A stretch of DNA of 23,510 nt from Acrasis kona (lineage: Eukaryota > Heterolobosea > Eutetramitea > Acrasida > Acrasidae), in contig JAOPGA020001590.1 of the NCBI GenBank assembly GCA_026419775.2, positions 1 to 23,510 of the forward strand, written 5' to 3'. The number at the start of each line of letters is the position of its first letter. The stretch's first letter is position 1. The notes under the pieces are model-generated. The model searched no databases. It worked only from the letters and a program-made list of their open reading frames with translations, and had not been told where the DNA came from. Below are positions 1 to 10,385 of the stretch, piece by piece. Position numbers and translations under genes: made by a program.

Positions 1-1066
1 AAAACTACATTGGCGGTGGATATTAAACTCCGACATTTGTTACCTTGTGGTGGGTATTAAACTCCCACTTTATGTTCCGTGGTCGATTGTGATGGTGATG
101 TAGTAAGTTCATTGAGGTCGAAGCTGTTAATATCATCCTCTGTTTTCCTCCTTCTAGAGGCCGTCGTCCTCCTATATATACATGTGTCTGAGCCAAGGTA
201 CAAGAAAATCTCGTATGCAATTATTGAACTTGCCGCATATGCGCTGTAGAGTTTACTTGCAGCATACTGCATTGCACTCGTAGGCCATCTTCATGAATTG
301 TTCCAATCCATAATTCATGTTTGATTCTGATAACCGACATGATTGTATACTCTCTTAATTGAGAATGAGATTCTTTATCTTTGCGAAGTCTGGTAAGGTA
401 TCCATTCAAAAAATTAAAGTATTTGAGGAATTCACGTTTGTTGGCTTCTTGTGGGTTTTGTTTATCCTTGTCGTTTGCTACGCCATTCAATTAAAAGAAA
501 TTTATAGCGATAGTTTTGGTTGACTTTATATCAAACTATGTTGCACGAATTGTCATCACTGTATGTGAAGTTATGCTATGTGGACAAGACGTGAGACTAC
601 ACATACTTGGCCGACTTGAAAGGCAATGCCTTGGCGTGCAATCCAAATACCGGAACAAACGCCCTCTCAAAACAAATGGTTTGACAAGGCCAAAAAGAAG
701 TAAGATTCACATTTGTAACAAACATTAGTTTGAGCGACAATCAAAAATTTTGAAGCCAATGATAAGGACATTTCTTTATTAGAGGTCATAGACAAACCTC
801 CATTAGCAGAAGACAAAAAATGAGGAGCAAAAGTGATTGTGATAAAGATGTACTTTCTCAAATACCTCCGGAGCATATCGGTTCGACATGACTACCAAAA
901 TGCTCTATATAAGACATTTGAAGAAGGCCAATTGAAACTCAAAAAGGTTGGCACAGTTGTCATACATTACGCAACGCAAAAACAAATTGTCAAGCTCTGA
1001 TTCAATACATTAAGTTCAACAAAGTCTTTGGTCGACTTGCTAGAAAAGATATGTGAGAGGGACGGT
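1..1066. other. No intact gene; decayed coding fragments
   Basis: I see no gene here with a credible start, stop and domain. Short open stretches exist on both strands: minus 221-490 (charged, helical, no ATG at its start) and plus 516-728. The plus strand from about 560 to 1000 looks like coding sequence that has lost its frame, because protein-like stretches recur in different frames between stops. I do not recognise a family. The region may be an old gene or mobile-element fragment lying downstream of the LRR gene. Confidence 0.4.
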
Positions 1067-2071
1067 TTAATATAATCGATGTATAATTATACCTTTGAGA
1101 TGAACAAAGGCTTCATCGGTAATCTGATTGCATCCAGATATGTTAAGAGTATGTATACCTTTGAGATGAACAAACGCTGCATTAGTTATTTGTTCACAAT
1201 GGCTCACGTCAAGAGTATGTATTCCTTTGAAATAAATAAATGCTTCATCGGTAATCCGAAAGCATGATCTCATGCGAAGAGTATGTATACCTTTGAGATG
1301 AACAAAGGCTTCATCGGTAATCTGATTGCGTCCAGATATGTTAAGAGTATGTATACCTTTGAGATGAACAAACGCTGCATTAGTTATTTGTTCACAAAAG
1401 CTCACGTCAAGAGTATGTATTCCTTTGAGATGAACAAGCGCTGCATTAGTTATTTGTTTGCAACAGCATATGCGAAGAGTATGTATACCTTTGAGATGAA
1501 CAAGCGCTGCATTAGTTATTTGTTCACAAAAGCTCACGTCAAGAGTATGTATACCTTTGAGATGAACAAAGGCTTCATCGGTAATCTGATTGCATCCAGA
1601 TATGTTAAGAGTATGTATACCTTTGAGATGAACAAGCGCTGCATTAGTTGTTTGTCTGCGACAGCGTATGTAAAGAGTATGTATCCCTTTCAAATGAACA
1701 AAGGCTTCATCGGTAATCCGATTGCATTCATATATGTCAAGAGTATGTATCCCTTTCAAATGAACAAACGCTGCATTGGTTATTTGTTCGCAATAGTAAA
1801 TGTTAAGGTTGTATATTCCCCTAAAACTTTCAATTGTAATGTCTTCATCCGTGACATTTTCTAGAACAGTGTACAGCTTATTCGCTCTCTGGTTTCTACT
1901 ATATTTACTAATATTCCTGCATGTTCTACATAATACAATCCAACTCCTTGTGCACATAAAAGATGCAATGTGAAATAGAATATCTTCACAGTCAAACACC
2001 AAACTTTTCTCATCATTCTTGTATCTCTTTGTACCACCAGTATGGTACTTATTTCCATTATTTCTCTTCAT
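1067..2071 (-). CDS. F-box-like leucine-rich repeat protein
   Basis: This is a 334-residue intronless protein. I start it at the ATG at 2071, because the frame extends upstream only through a non-ATG codon. Residues about 22-62 resemble an F-box (DCEDILFHIASFMCTRSW, followed by a VLCRTCRNISK-type helix). About eleven 22-residue leucine-rich repeats follow, with the pattern FVHLKGIHTL-x5-C-x2-IT-[DE/NA]-A, plus a partial final unit. F-box/LRR proteins typically recruit substrates to SCF ubiquitin ligases through the repeats; that role is inferred here. The last unit carries a 6-nt insertion relative to the others and ends abruptly (HRLY then TAA), so the solenoid has no normal cap and may be truncated. 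Similar LKGIHTL-type arrays occur, as far as I know, in amoebae and in large DNA viruses of amoebae, so its origin is open. Confidence 0.8.
   Translation of the reverse strand: MKRNNGNKYHTGGTKRYKNDEKSLVFDCEDILFHIASFMCTRSWIVLCRTCRNISKYSRNQRANKLYTVLENVTDEDITIESFRGIYNLNIYYCEQITNAAFVHLKGIHTLDIYECNRITDEAFVHLKGIHTLYIRCRRQTTNAALVHLKGIHTLNISGCNQITDEAFVHLKGIHTLDVSFCEQITNAALVHLKGIHTLRICCCKQITNAALVHLKGIHTLDVSFCEQITNAAFVHLKGIHTLNISGRNQITDEAFVHLKGIHTLRMRSCFRITDEAFIYFKGIHTLDVSHCEQITNAAFVHLKGIHTLNISGCNQITDEAFVHLKGIIIHRLY
1085..1810 (-). repeat. Eleven tandem 66-nt LRR-coding units
   Basis: The LRR array is an 11-copy tandem repeat with an exact 66-nt period; unit edges fall at 1151, 1217, 1283, 1349 and so on. 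Two main unit types exist on the coding strand, ending in ITDEA or ITNAA. A dimer of the two types at 1085-1216 recurs at 1283-1414 with only a few base differences, a 198-nt higher-order period. One type returns almost unchanged at 1547-1612. The near-identity of non-adjacent units points to recent unequal crossing-over or gene conversion. The opposite strand is open for 193 codons only because the period is a multiple of three. Confidence 0.9.
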
Positions 2072-2162
2072 TGATGACAGTCTATTGTCAATTTTTTGGT
2101 AAAACAAAAACTTTAACGTCCTTTAATTACTTAAATTTAAGTCTATGTACAACTTTTTAAGT

Positions 2163-2242
2163 GGGTGCTTGAATACACATTCCTTCTGTATTTTTCTGCT
2201 GTGATTAAAAACATTGTAAAAGGAATGTGTATTCAAGCACCC
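2163..2242. repeat. Perfect 23-bp inverted repeat with 34-nt loop
   Basis: The left arm, 2163-2185, begins GGGTGCTTGAATACAC. The right arm, 2220-2242, is its exact reverse complement, and 34 nt separate them. The structure lies about 90 bp upstream of the LRR gene's ATG. It could be a very small palindromic MITE, the meeting point of two terminal inverted repeats, or a transcribed hairpin. I see no clear target-site duplication at its edges. Confidence 0.9.
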
Positions 2243-2256
2243 CAACTCACGTTGAC

Positions 2257-2541
2257 ATGTCGTTGGAAATGTTCAAGCAGACATTCAACAGCACAACTTG
2301 TAACACATGCACACCCTTGAGAAAAATGTCTAACTGTGTGGAGGGAACAGCACTACGTATGACAGAGGAACAGTTCATTAAAATACACGGTTGTATGTTC
2401 TTTTTAAACACCTCTACATATAAAATATTCCAAAGTAGACCAACAAACTATGCATCTCAAAACCATAATACAAGGATTCTAACCAAATTCACTGTAATTT
2501 TCAATAACCTGCAATCAAACCCTGGAAGATTTCAGGACTAA
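2257..2541 (+). CDS. Hypothetical 94-residue ORF
   Basis: The ATG at 2257 lies just after the inverted repeat and opens a 94-residue frame ending at TAA. It contains four cysteines in its first half (CNTCTPL then SNC, and later HGCMFF) and no signal peptide or recognisable domain. The open frame continues upstream into the inverted-repeat arm without another ATG. It may be a free-standing short gene, one exon of a damaged gene, or chance. I assign no function. Confidence 0.25.
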   Translation: MSLEMFKQTFNSTTCNTCTPLRKMSNCVEGTALRMTEEQFIKIHGCMFFLNTSTYKIFQSRPTNYASQNHNTRILTKFTVIFNNLQSNPGRFQD

Positions 2542-3675
2542 GCGCCTTTATTAACTAATAATTACAAGAACTCACTCGTTATTGCTTTGCAACACCGATG
2601 CGACAAACCAACATTATCAACAATCGAAATTCAAAGCCAGTCTTGAAAGTTTCTAATTACTTCTGGTTTGACCAGTACATAAACCCACCAACTGTTACCC
2701 ACAACAAAAATTACCCTTAACAAGGTTTGCTTTATTGCATTGGATACAAACAAGAATTTGCCAAATTTATGTATGGTCTGTGTAAATAATAACACTTATA
2801 GGTAATAAATCCAGAGCAATTGTATATTACATTATACAAGCAACATGCGTTAACACCCTAAACAAGCCAGAGTTTGATACGAACGGCAGCATGCTTACTG
2901 AAGTTTCAAATTTGGTGTGGGATGTCATGGCTATTTAGATTTGTATGTAGACCGAACAAATGTGTTGCAGGAAGACCACAATAGCAAAACATTTGCAAAG
3001 CAAGACGATGTGTTTTTTTATACCTCTCCAAGATTTCATTCTACTTCAAGGATCTATATAAAAACGGATTTGAGCAGTGTGGATGGTAAGCTAACTGTTG
3101 ATATCTACTCACTCACTTACTGACCTATGGATTAAACATAGCCTCTAAAAAAACATACGAACAGAGCTCTGGCTCAACAGCATCATTTAATAAATTGTTT
3201 AAACAGAACAATAATTGGAAACTAAAGTAAAATTAATAAGGTATTTTATTACATTGTACATGCACCTTTAATGTTGTGTATTAATGCTTAAATATTAATA
3301 AGGACTGTCTAATTTGTTGCATTACTCTAACCGACAGTCTGGGTTGAAATGAATTATCCTTTATCTTATAGTTTTTTGTTTCAATAATTTGCTTATTGCT
3401 CTATGTGTTGTGTTGTTGTTGATCCGAATTCTCTGACAAGCCATGAATGAGCCCCTCGATTCTGATTGGACGCGCCGTTCTTCGCGATTTACAAAAGCCG
3501 CCTGTTGTGAATTCAATACACCTGACTGTCAAACGTTGTCGGCATACAATTATTGATTTTTCATAATCACTAAAGAATCATTATTGATTGTTTCAATTCA
3601 CAATCTGTACCTCTTGGTCTGCTTGTCTTTTGATATCGTTGGTTGTGTTCAATTTTTTTATTGAATAATTTAACA
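2542..3675. other. Mostly non-coding, with one decayed ORF tail
   Basis: I find no intact gene. The plus strand from about 2850 to 3123 reads like the end of a protein: a segment LNKPEFDTNGS in one frame, then in the next frame a 68-residue stretch ending DGKLTVDIYSLTY before TGA. This suggests a gene remnant or an unrecognised exon pair. From 3124 to 3430 the DNA is AT-rich with no signal I can name. The segment 3430-3500 is more GC-rich and precedes the next gene. Confidence 0.4.
3464..3490 (+). promoter_or_regulatory. CCAAT-box-like and CG-rich promoter patch
   Basis: A GATTGG (inverted CCAAT box) is followed at once by ACGCGCC and TTCGCG, a CG-rich island in otherwise AT-rich DNA about 190 bp upstream of the ATG at 3676. 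NF-Y-like and E2F-like factors bind such sequences in other eukaryotes. This is a motif-level guess only. Confidence 0.25.
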
Positions 3676-4206
3676 ATGCCGAAGGCAAGTGAGACATCCT
3701 CGAAGAAAAACTTGTTAAAAAAATTGGCTGCATTGCCCGATAATACCAGTAAAGATAGTTCTATTAAAAGTAGCATCAAAAAAGAGGCGACAAAGAAATC
3801 AAAGAGTGACTCTCAATTAATCCCAGACACAAGTATTGAAGACAACGACCAATGTATGTAACTTGAAAATCGATGCGAATAATAACTAGAAAGCATTGCA
3901 AAAGTCAGATGTGCGACAACAAAATCAGCTTCTTGAATATCAATTAAGGCAGTTTGAAGAACGAGCATCAGTAGATAGAACAAAAATCAACAATAAAATC
4001 AAAAAGAAACAGAAGAAGGAGGTAAGTACCGGCTTCATTAAAATTTAACATTCCAGAAAAAAGAAAACCTAATGGAGGTTGTCAAACAAGATAGAGAGAA
4101 ACGTCTTGCCGTTTATAAAGAAAATGTTACAATATTGAAGAGAAAACGCCACGGAGCATTGGTCAGCAAACAAAAAGAACTTATCAAATTATTGACAAAT
4201 AAATAA
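3676..4206 (+). CDS. Small basic coiled-coil protein, three exons
   Basis: The protein has 151 residues, encoded by exons 3676-3853, 3894-4021 and 4057-4206; introns are 40 and 35 nt with GT-AG ends, and phases join cleanly. The first 60 residues are Lys/Ser-rich and probably disordered. Residues about 60-145 are highly charged and helical (QLLEYQLRQFEERA, KINNKIKKKQKK, QDREKRLAVYKENV), as in a coiled coil. The ATG context (AACAATGCC) is reasonable. AT-rich DNA follows the TAA. I do not recognise a family, and no catalytic motif is visible. A structural or chromatin/cytoskeletal linker role would fit the composition but is speculation. Confidence 0.7.
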
Positions 4207-4612
4207 ATTTTTTAAATATGTTTGAACCTGGGACGACCTTTAGATTACTAATACATCAAGTGAATGTATATAAATTTAATTTTGAATTCTTAATATAATC
4301 TAATTATGAGAACAGATTCCTGATAAAACACACTTTTATGACGAGTGATTCGTCAAAAAGAGGAGTTGAGAGCTTCAATACCGAAGTATTAAAAATCCAA
4401 ATGAGTGTACTTCCACTAAAACATAAATTTCAATTACTAGAACAGATTGTTCATTGAATACTACATATTGATAAAAACTACACTTTTCTCTGTGTAACAT
4501 TGTTTTCTAACCTCTTGCATTTCAAGTAATAACACCTGTTCGCAGCACAAGTTGAACAGGTTTCATCCTTTATATACTGCCCTCGACAACTTTAACAATA
4601 CAATTTTTGGAA
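4207..4612. other. AT-rich intergenic region with TATA-like box
   Basis: I see no gene. A TATATACTGC element at 4571-4580 lies about 33 bp upstream of the ATG at 4613 and could be a TATA box for a short-leader transcript. The rest is AT-rich without recognisable repeats. Confidence 0.4.
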
Positions 4613-4885
4613 ATGAAGACGATAAGTATTGCCGTAGTCCTCTTCCTATGTTTGTTAAGTCAAGTTTTGTGCCAAGATATGGGAAAGTTGATGACAATAG
4701 AGCCACCTTGCATTTTGTATAATTTTCCATGCCCCACAAGTGACCCCAAATATGAATATTTAAGACCAACGAGACGTCCAAAACCACCATCCCCAACAAT
4801 TGTTTGTATCAAGGCTCCTTGCGAGCATCCCAGACCAAGATCGCTTGCTATACTCAAGACTATTGCCGAACACATACAAAAATAA
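4613..4885 (+). CDS. Small secreted Cys/Pro-rich protein
   Basis: This is a 90-residue protein from the ATG at 4613. The N-terminus is a classical signal peptide (MKTISIAVVLFLCLLSQVLC, with probable cleavage after about residue 20). The mature part is rich in proline and carries two similar cysteine pairs, CILYNFPC and CIKAPC, separated by a Pro/Arg-rich spacer (RPTRRPKPPSP). The paired layout suggests two disulphide loops, as in small extracellular inhibitors or adhesive peptides, but I recognise no family. The stop lies 74 bp before the enoyl-CoA hydratase ATG in the same direction, so the intergenic space is very short. The signal peptide is clear; the function is unknown. Confidence 0.6.
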   Translation: MKTISIAVVLFLCLLSQVLCQDMGKLMTIEPPCILYNFPCPTSDPKYEYLRPTRRPKPPSPTIVCIKAPCEHPRPRSLAILKTIAEHIQK

Positions 4886-4959
4886 ACATTTCTAATGCAT
4901 TAAGAATTAATTGTTCTTTGCTTGGTGCTGTTTACATTTCTGAACTGGTTGAGTTGGAA

Positions 4960-5861
4960 ATGATTAACCGTGGTTTGATTCAATCAAGAAGGATCTTGTC
5001 GAGCACATCTGTCAAGCCATTTAGATTCTACTCATCAATGAACGGAAAGTATAACAACATTATATTTGACAAAAAGGATAATGGCGTTGTATTGATTACT
5101 TTGAATAGACCAAAAGCATTAAATGCCCTTAACCAGGAGCTTTGTACAGAGTTAGGGGATGCTATCACCAATATTGAAAAGGACGAAACAGTGAGAGCAA
5201 CGGTGATCACAGGCAGCGAGAAGGCTTTTGCGGCTGGAGCAGATATTAAAGAAATGTCTAGCATGTCTTTCATGGATGTTTATAAGAGTGGATTATTCGG
5301 ACCTCTTGAGGTTATTCCAAGAGCAAGAAAGCCTATCATAGCTGCAGTAAATGGATATGCCTTAGGTGGTGGTTGTGAGTTGGCAATGATGTGCGATTTC
5401 ATCATTGCAGGTGACAAAGCAAAGTTTGGACAACCAGAGATCAAATTAGGTACTATTCCAGGTATGTTGTTTTATCCGTTATTTGTTTCAGTAACCTTCA
5501 AGGAATTGGTGGTACTCAACGCTTAACACGTGCTATTGGAAAGGCAAGAGCCATGGAGTTGACTTTGACTGGTGATAACATGGAGGCAGAAGAGGCCAGA
5601 CAAAGTGGTCTAGTCAGCAGAATAGTTCCATCTGAACAACTAGTAGAGGAGGCGTTAAAGACTGCACAGAAGATCGCTTCATATTCAAGCCCAATCGTTC
5701 AACTCGCCAAGGAATGTGTCAACAAATCATTTGAAACTACGCTTACAGAAGGATTGAACCTTGAAAGAAGGATTTTCCAATCCACTTTTGCAACAAGCGA
5801 CCAGAAGGAAGGAATGTCTGCCTTCTCAGAAAAGAGAAAAGCCTCATTCAAAGACGAATAA
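4960..5861 (+). CDS. ECHS1: Enoyl-CoA hydratase, mitochondrial (crotonase)
   Basis: The enzyme hydrates 2-trans-enoyl-CoA in mitochondrial fatty-acid beta-oxidation and branched-chain amino-acid breakdown. It has 286 residues from exons 4960-5461 and 5503-5861; the 41-nt intron interrupts the motif GTIPG|IGGTQR and its removal restores it exactly. I chose the ATG at 4960 because it opens a basic, Ser-rich presequence (residues 1-26, [17 protein letters not shown]) typical of mitochondrial import. The crotonase core follows: the acyl-CoA pocket at AAGADIKEM and the two catalytic glutamates E140 (in GGGCEL) and E160 (in FGQPEI), matching E144 and E164 of the rat enzyme. The C-terminus [17 protein letters not shown] is nearly the metazoan one. 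The AATAAA at the stop codon may double as its polyadenylation signal. Confidence 0.97.
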
Positions 5862-5869
5862 AACATTAA

Positions 5870-6451
5870 TTAAAGTAACTCCTTCATTTGTGAAATGTTT
5901 TTTTGTTTTGTCTCTCCATATTTCTTTTTAGCAGATTCTGTCCAGTATTGATGTGATTCAAAGAATCTGACCTGGGACTGAAACCATGTCTTGAGTGGTA
6001 AATCAATACCTTTGACATCTATCAGCTCAAGTCTCAACATCTCTGCTCTTAAGAAACAATTGTCGCTTCCTAAACTGCACAAATCAGAATCGCAAACAAT
6101 CTTTGCTAATTTAGTTTTCGGATTTTGCGGCACTTGTGTAGCCAAAATACAATCAACAATTTGGTCAATTTGACTATTGCTATATCCAAATTCAGGTAAT
6201 GTGTGACGCGCTCGATTAGCTCCCATTGGTTCATTCTTGTCATATTGATCCAAGAATCCAATATCATGAAAAAGAGCTGCAGTAGTCACAATGCAAGTCT
6301 CTTCCTCGCTTAAATTTTCTTCCCTTGCCAGGATTATGCTGTTTGGAAGTACATCCTCAAATGTGTGTGTTCTAGCGTGGTATCTTAATTTGGGATCTAA
6401 ATTGCTCAATTCATTGAAAACATAATCCTTGATGGCATTGAAGTTCTTCAT
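5870..6451 (-). CDS. HD-domain metal-dependent phosphohydrolase
   Basis: This is a 193-residue intronless protein; I start it at the ATG at 6451 because the longer frame has no upstream ATG. Metal ligands of the HD superfamily are visible: H25/H29 (YHARTHT), the H62-D63 pair (ALFHDIG) and D121/D123 (CDSDLCSLG). The pattern FGYS-x3-ID-x-I and ILATQVPQNP matches small stand-alone HD proteins that I associate mainly with bacteria. Substrates of these proteins are mostly unknown; a nucleotide or phosphoester is likely. It converges on ECHS1 with 8 bp between stops and diverges from the next gene across 32 bp. The absence of introns and the bacterial-type family hint at lateral acquisition, not shown here. 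Confidence 0.85.
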   Translation of the reverse strand: MKNFNAIKDYVFNELSNLDPKLRYHARTHTFEDVLPNSIILAREENLSEEETCIVTTAALFHDIGFLDQYDKNEPMGANRARHTLPEFGYSNSQIDQIVDCILATQVPQNPKTKLAKIVCDSDLCSLGSDNCFLRAEMLRLELIDVKGIDLPLKTWFQSQVRFFESHQYWTESAKKKYGETKQKNISQMKELL

Positions 6452-6483
6452 GAATTGTTTGTCAACCAACTAAATTTGGCGCG
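6452..6483. promoter_or_regulatory. 32-bp bidirectional promoter with E2F-like site
   Basis: Only 32 bp separate the ATG of the HD gene (minus) from the ATG at 6484 (plus). TTTGGCGCG at 6475-6483 matches the E2F consensus TTTSGCGC and abuts the plus-strand start codon. Either leaders are almost absent or promoter elements lie within the coding regions. The annotated HD start could also be displaced. The site is seen; its function is inferred. Confidence 0.45.
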
Positions 6484-7579
6484 ATGAAAAACAACATGTA
6501 CACCAAAACAGATTCCCGTTACACTTTTGATGGACAGCTAGATATACCTCCACCACCTTACTATTCAGTTATTCCTCCATATCACAATGTCAAAAAGATT
6601 CCAAGTCCTGCTTATGAAGAACACTTGTTGACTAATCAGATTACCAATGCTCGAAACGACCACAAAAAGCTATTCACGATGCACAAGATGCAAGTACTTA
6701 GACAACAATATATGAACACTCGCGATCATACAAATAGTTTACGGGATGAGGTACAAAGACAAAGAATACGAACAGAACAAACCATACATGGTACATATCA
6801 GTATTTGAAGGTTTGTATAAATTACAGCTTATTTTGACAAGTTCATTAGGACGAACTGAAGAAGTTGTACCTTGAATCTATGGATTATGTTCGTAGGACT
6901 GAGTTAGATCTAACAAAGCCACTAGACGAGCACATAAACCATATGGACCAAAATACAGCTATAATTGACATGATGACAGATAAGTTATCAACCGAGAAAA
7001 CACTTTCAACATCGACAATAATGGAGGCAGAGAGGCTGAGTAAGTACATATCGTATCATCTAGAAAATAATCTATAGACAGCGAATTAAAACCACCTAAG
7101 GTTAGAATACCAAGATATGAGCTTTTTTCGGAAGAAAAATTTATACCCATCTGTAATACTACTCTTGCCACATTAGACTCTGAGATAACACCTGATCCTC
7201 AAAGGTATAACTATCAGCCATACCAATTCTAATTTCTTGATAGAGGTTTTCAAAATAAACGCACCCAGAAAGAAACTACGCGGTCTGAGACGAAAGAACA
7301 AAAACCTAGTTATAAACATACGAATGATAGCATAGATGAGTCTAGTATACTTGAGTAAGAACTACAAAATACAACAGCATAATTTATAATAGTGGGTCTA
7401 TAAGTGAGTCTGAATCCGATATTTCATCTATTGTTCCAACAGAGCCGTCTCCAGATATCGAAAGGGACAAGAAGCTAAAAAAGAAGAAGGAATCTCAATC
7501 TATTGGAGATACTTTCAAAGAATTTCAGCAGATATATGAGACATCAAAAGCGAGAGGCCCTTGCTCAAGGAATGTTTAA
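6484..7579 (+). CDS. Five-exon coiled-coil protein, family unknown
   Basis: The protein has 313 residues from exons 6484-6810, 6850-7039, 7078-7204, 7244-7354 and 7393-7579; the four introns are 38-39 nt with GT-AG ends, and all phases join. Residues 1-50 are Pro/Tyr-rich (DIPPPPYYSVIPPYHN). Residues about 50-170 are helical and charged, probably coiled coil (LRDEVQRQRIRTEQTI, ELKKLYLESMDYVRR). The C-terminal 140 residues are acidic/Ser-rich and then Lys-rich (DKKLKKKKE), hence probably disordered. The stop is 65 bp upstream of the MCM3 ATG on the same strand. I find no known domain; a cytoskeletal, ciliary or scaffold role is possible but unsupported. Confidence 0.75.
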
Positions 7580-7644
7580 TAATAAATTTTCTTTTTATAT
7601 TTTTGTAACAGTCGATTTTAGGCGGTAAACAAAACAGTTATATA
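7580..7644 (+). promoter_or_regulatory. MCM3 upstream region with E2F-like element
   Basis: The 65-bp gap before MCM3 contains AATAAA at 7581-7586, a plausible polyadenylation signal for the upstream gene. It also contains TTTTAGGCGGTAAA at 7616-7629, which resembles the E2F/DP site TTTTGGCGGGAAA with small deviations. MCM genes are classic E2F targets in animals and plants, so the match is plausible but imperfect. Confidence 0.35.
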
Positions 7645-10378
<2,734 letters not shown>

Positions 10379-10385
10379 AACATGT

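Noticed and set aside
1283-1864. 193-codon plus-strand frame with repeats across the LRR array
   Set aside because: It is the mirror of the 66-nt LRR repeat; a period divisible by three keeps the opposite strand open. The minus strand gives a proper F-box/LRR protein.
4804-4959. Upstream extension of ECHS1 to 4804
   Set aside because: The extension overlaps the small secreted protein gene in another frame and is not presequence-like. The ATG at 4960 starts a typical mitochondrial presequence and gives a standard protein length.
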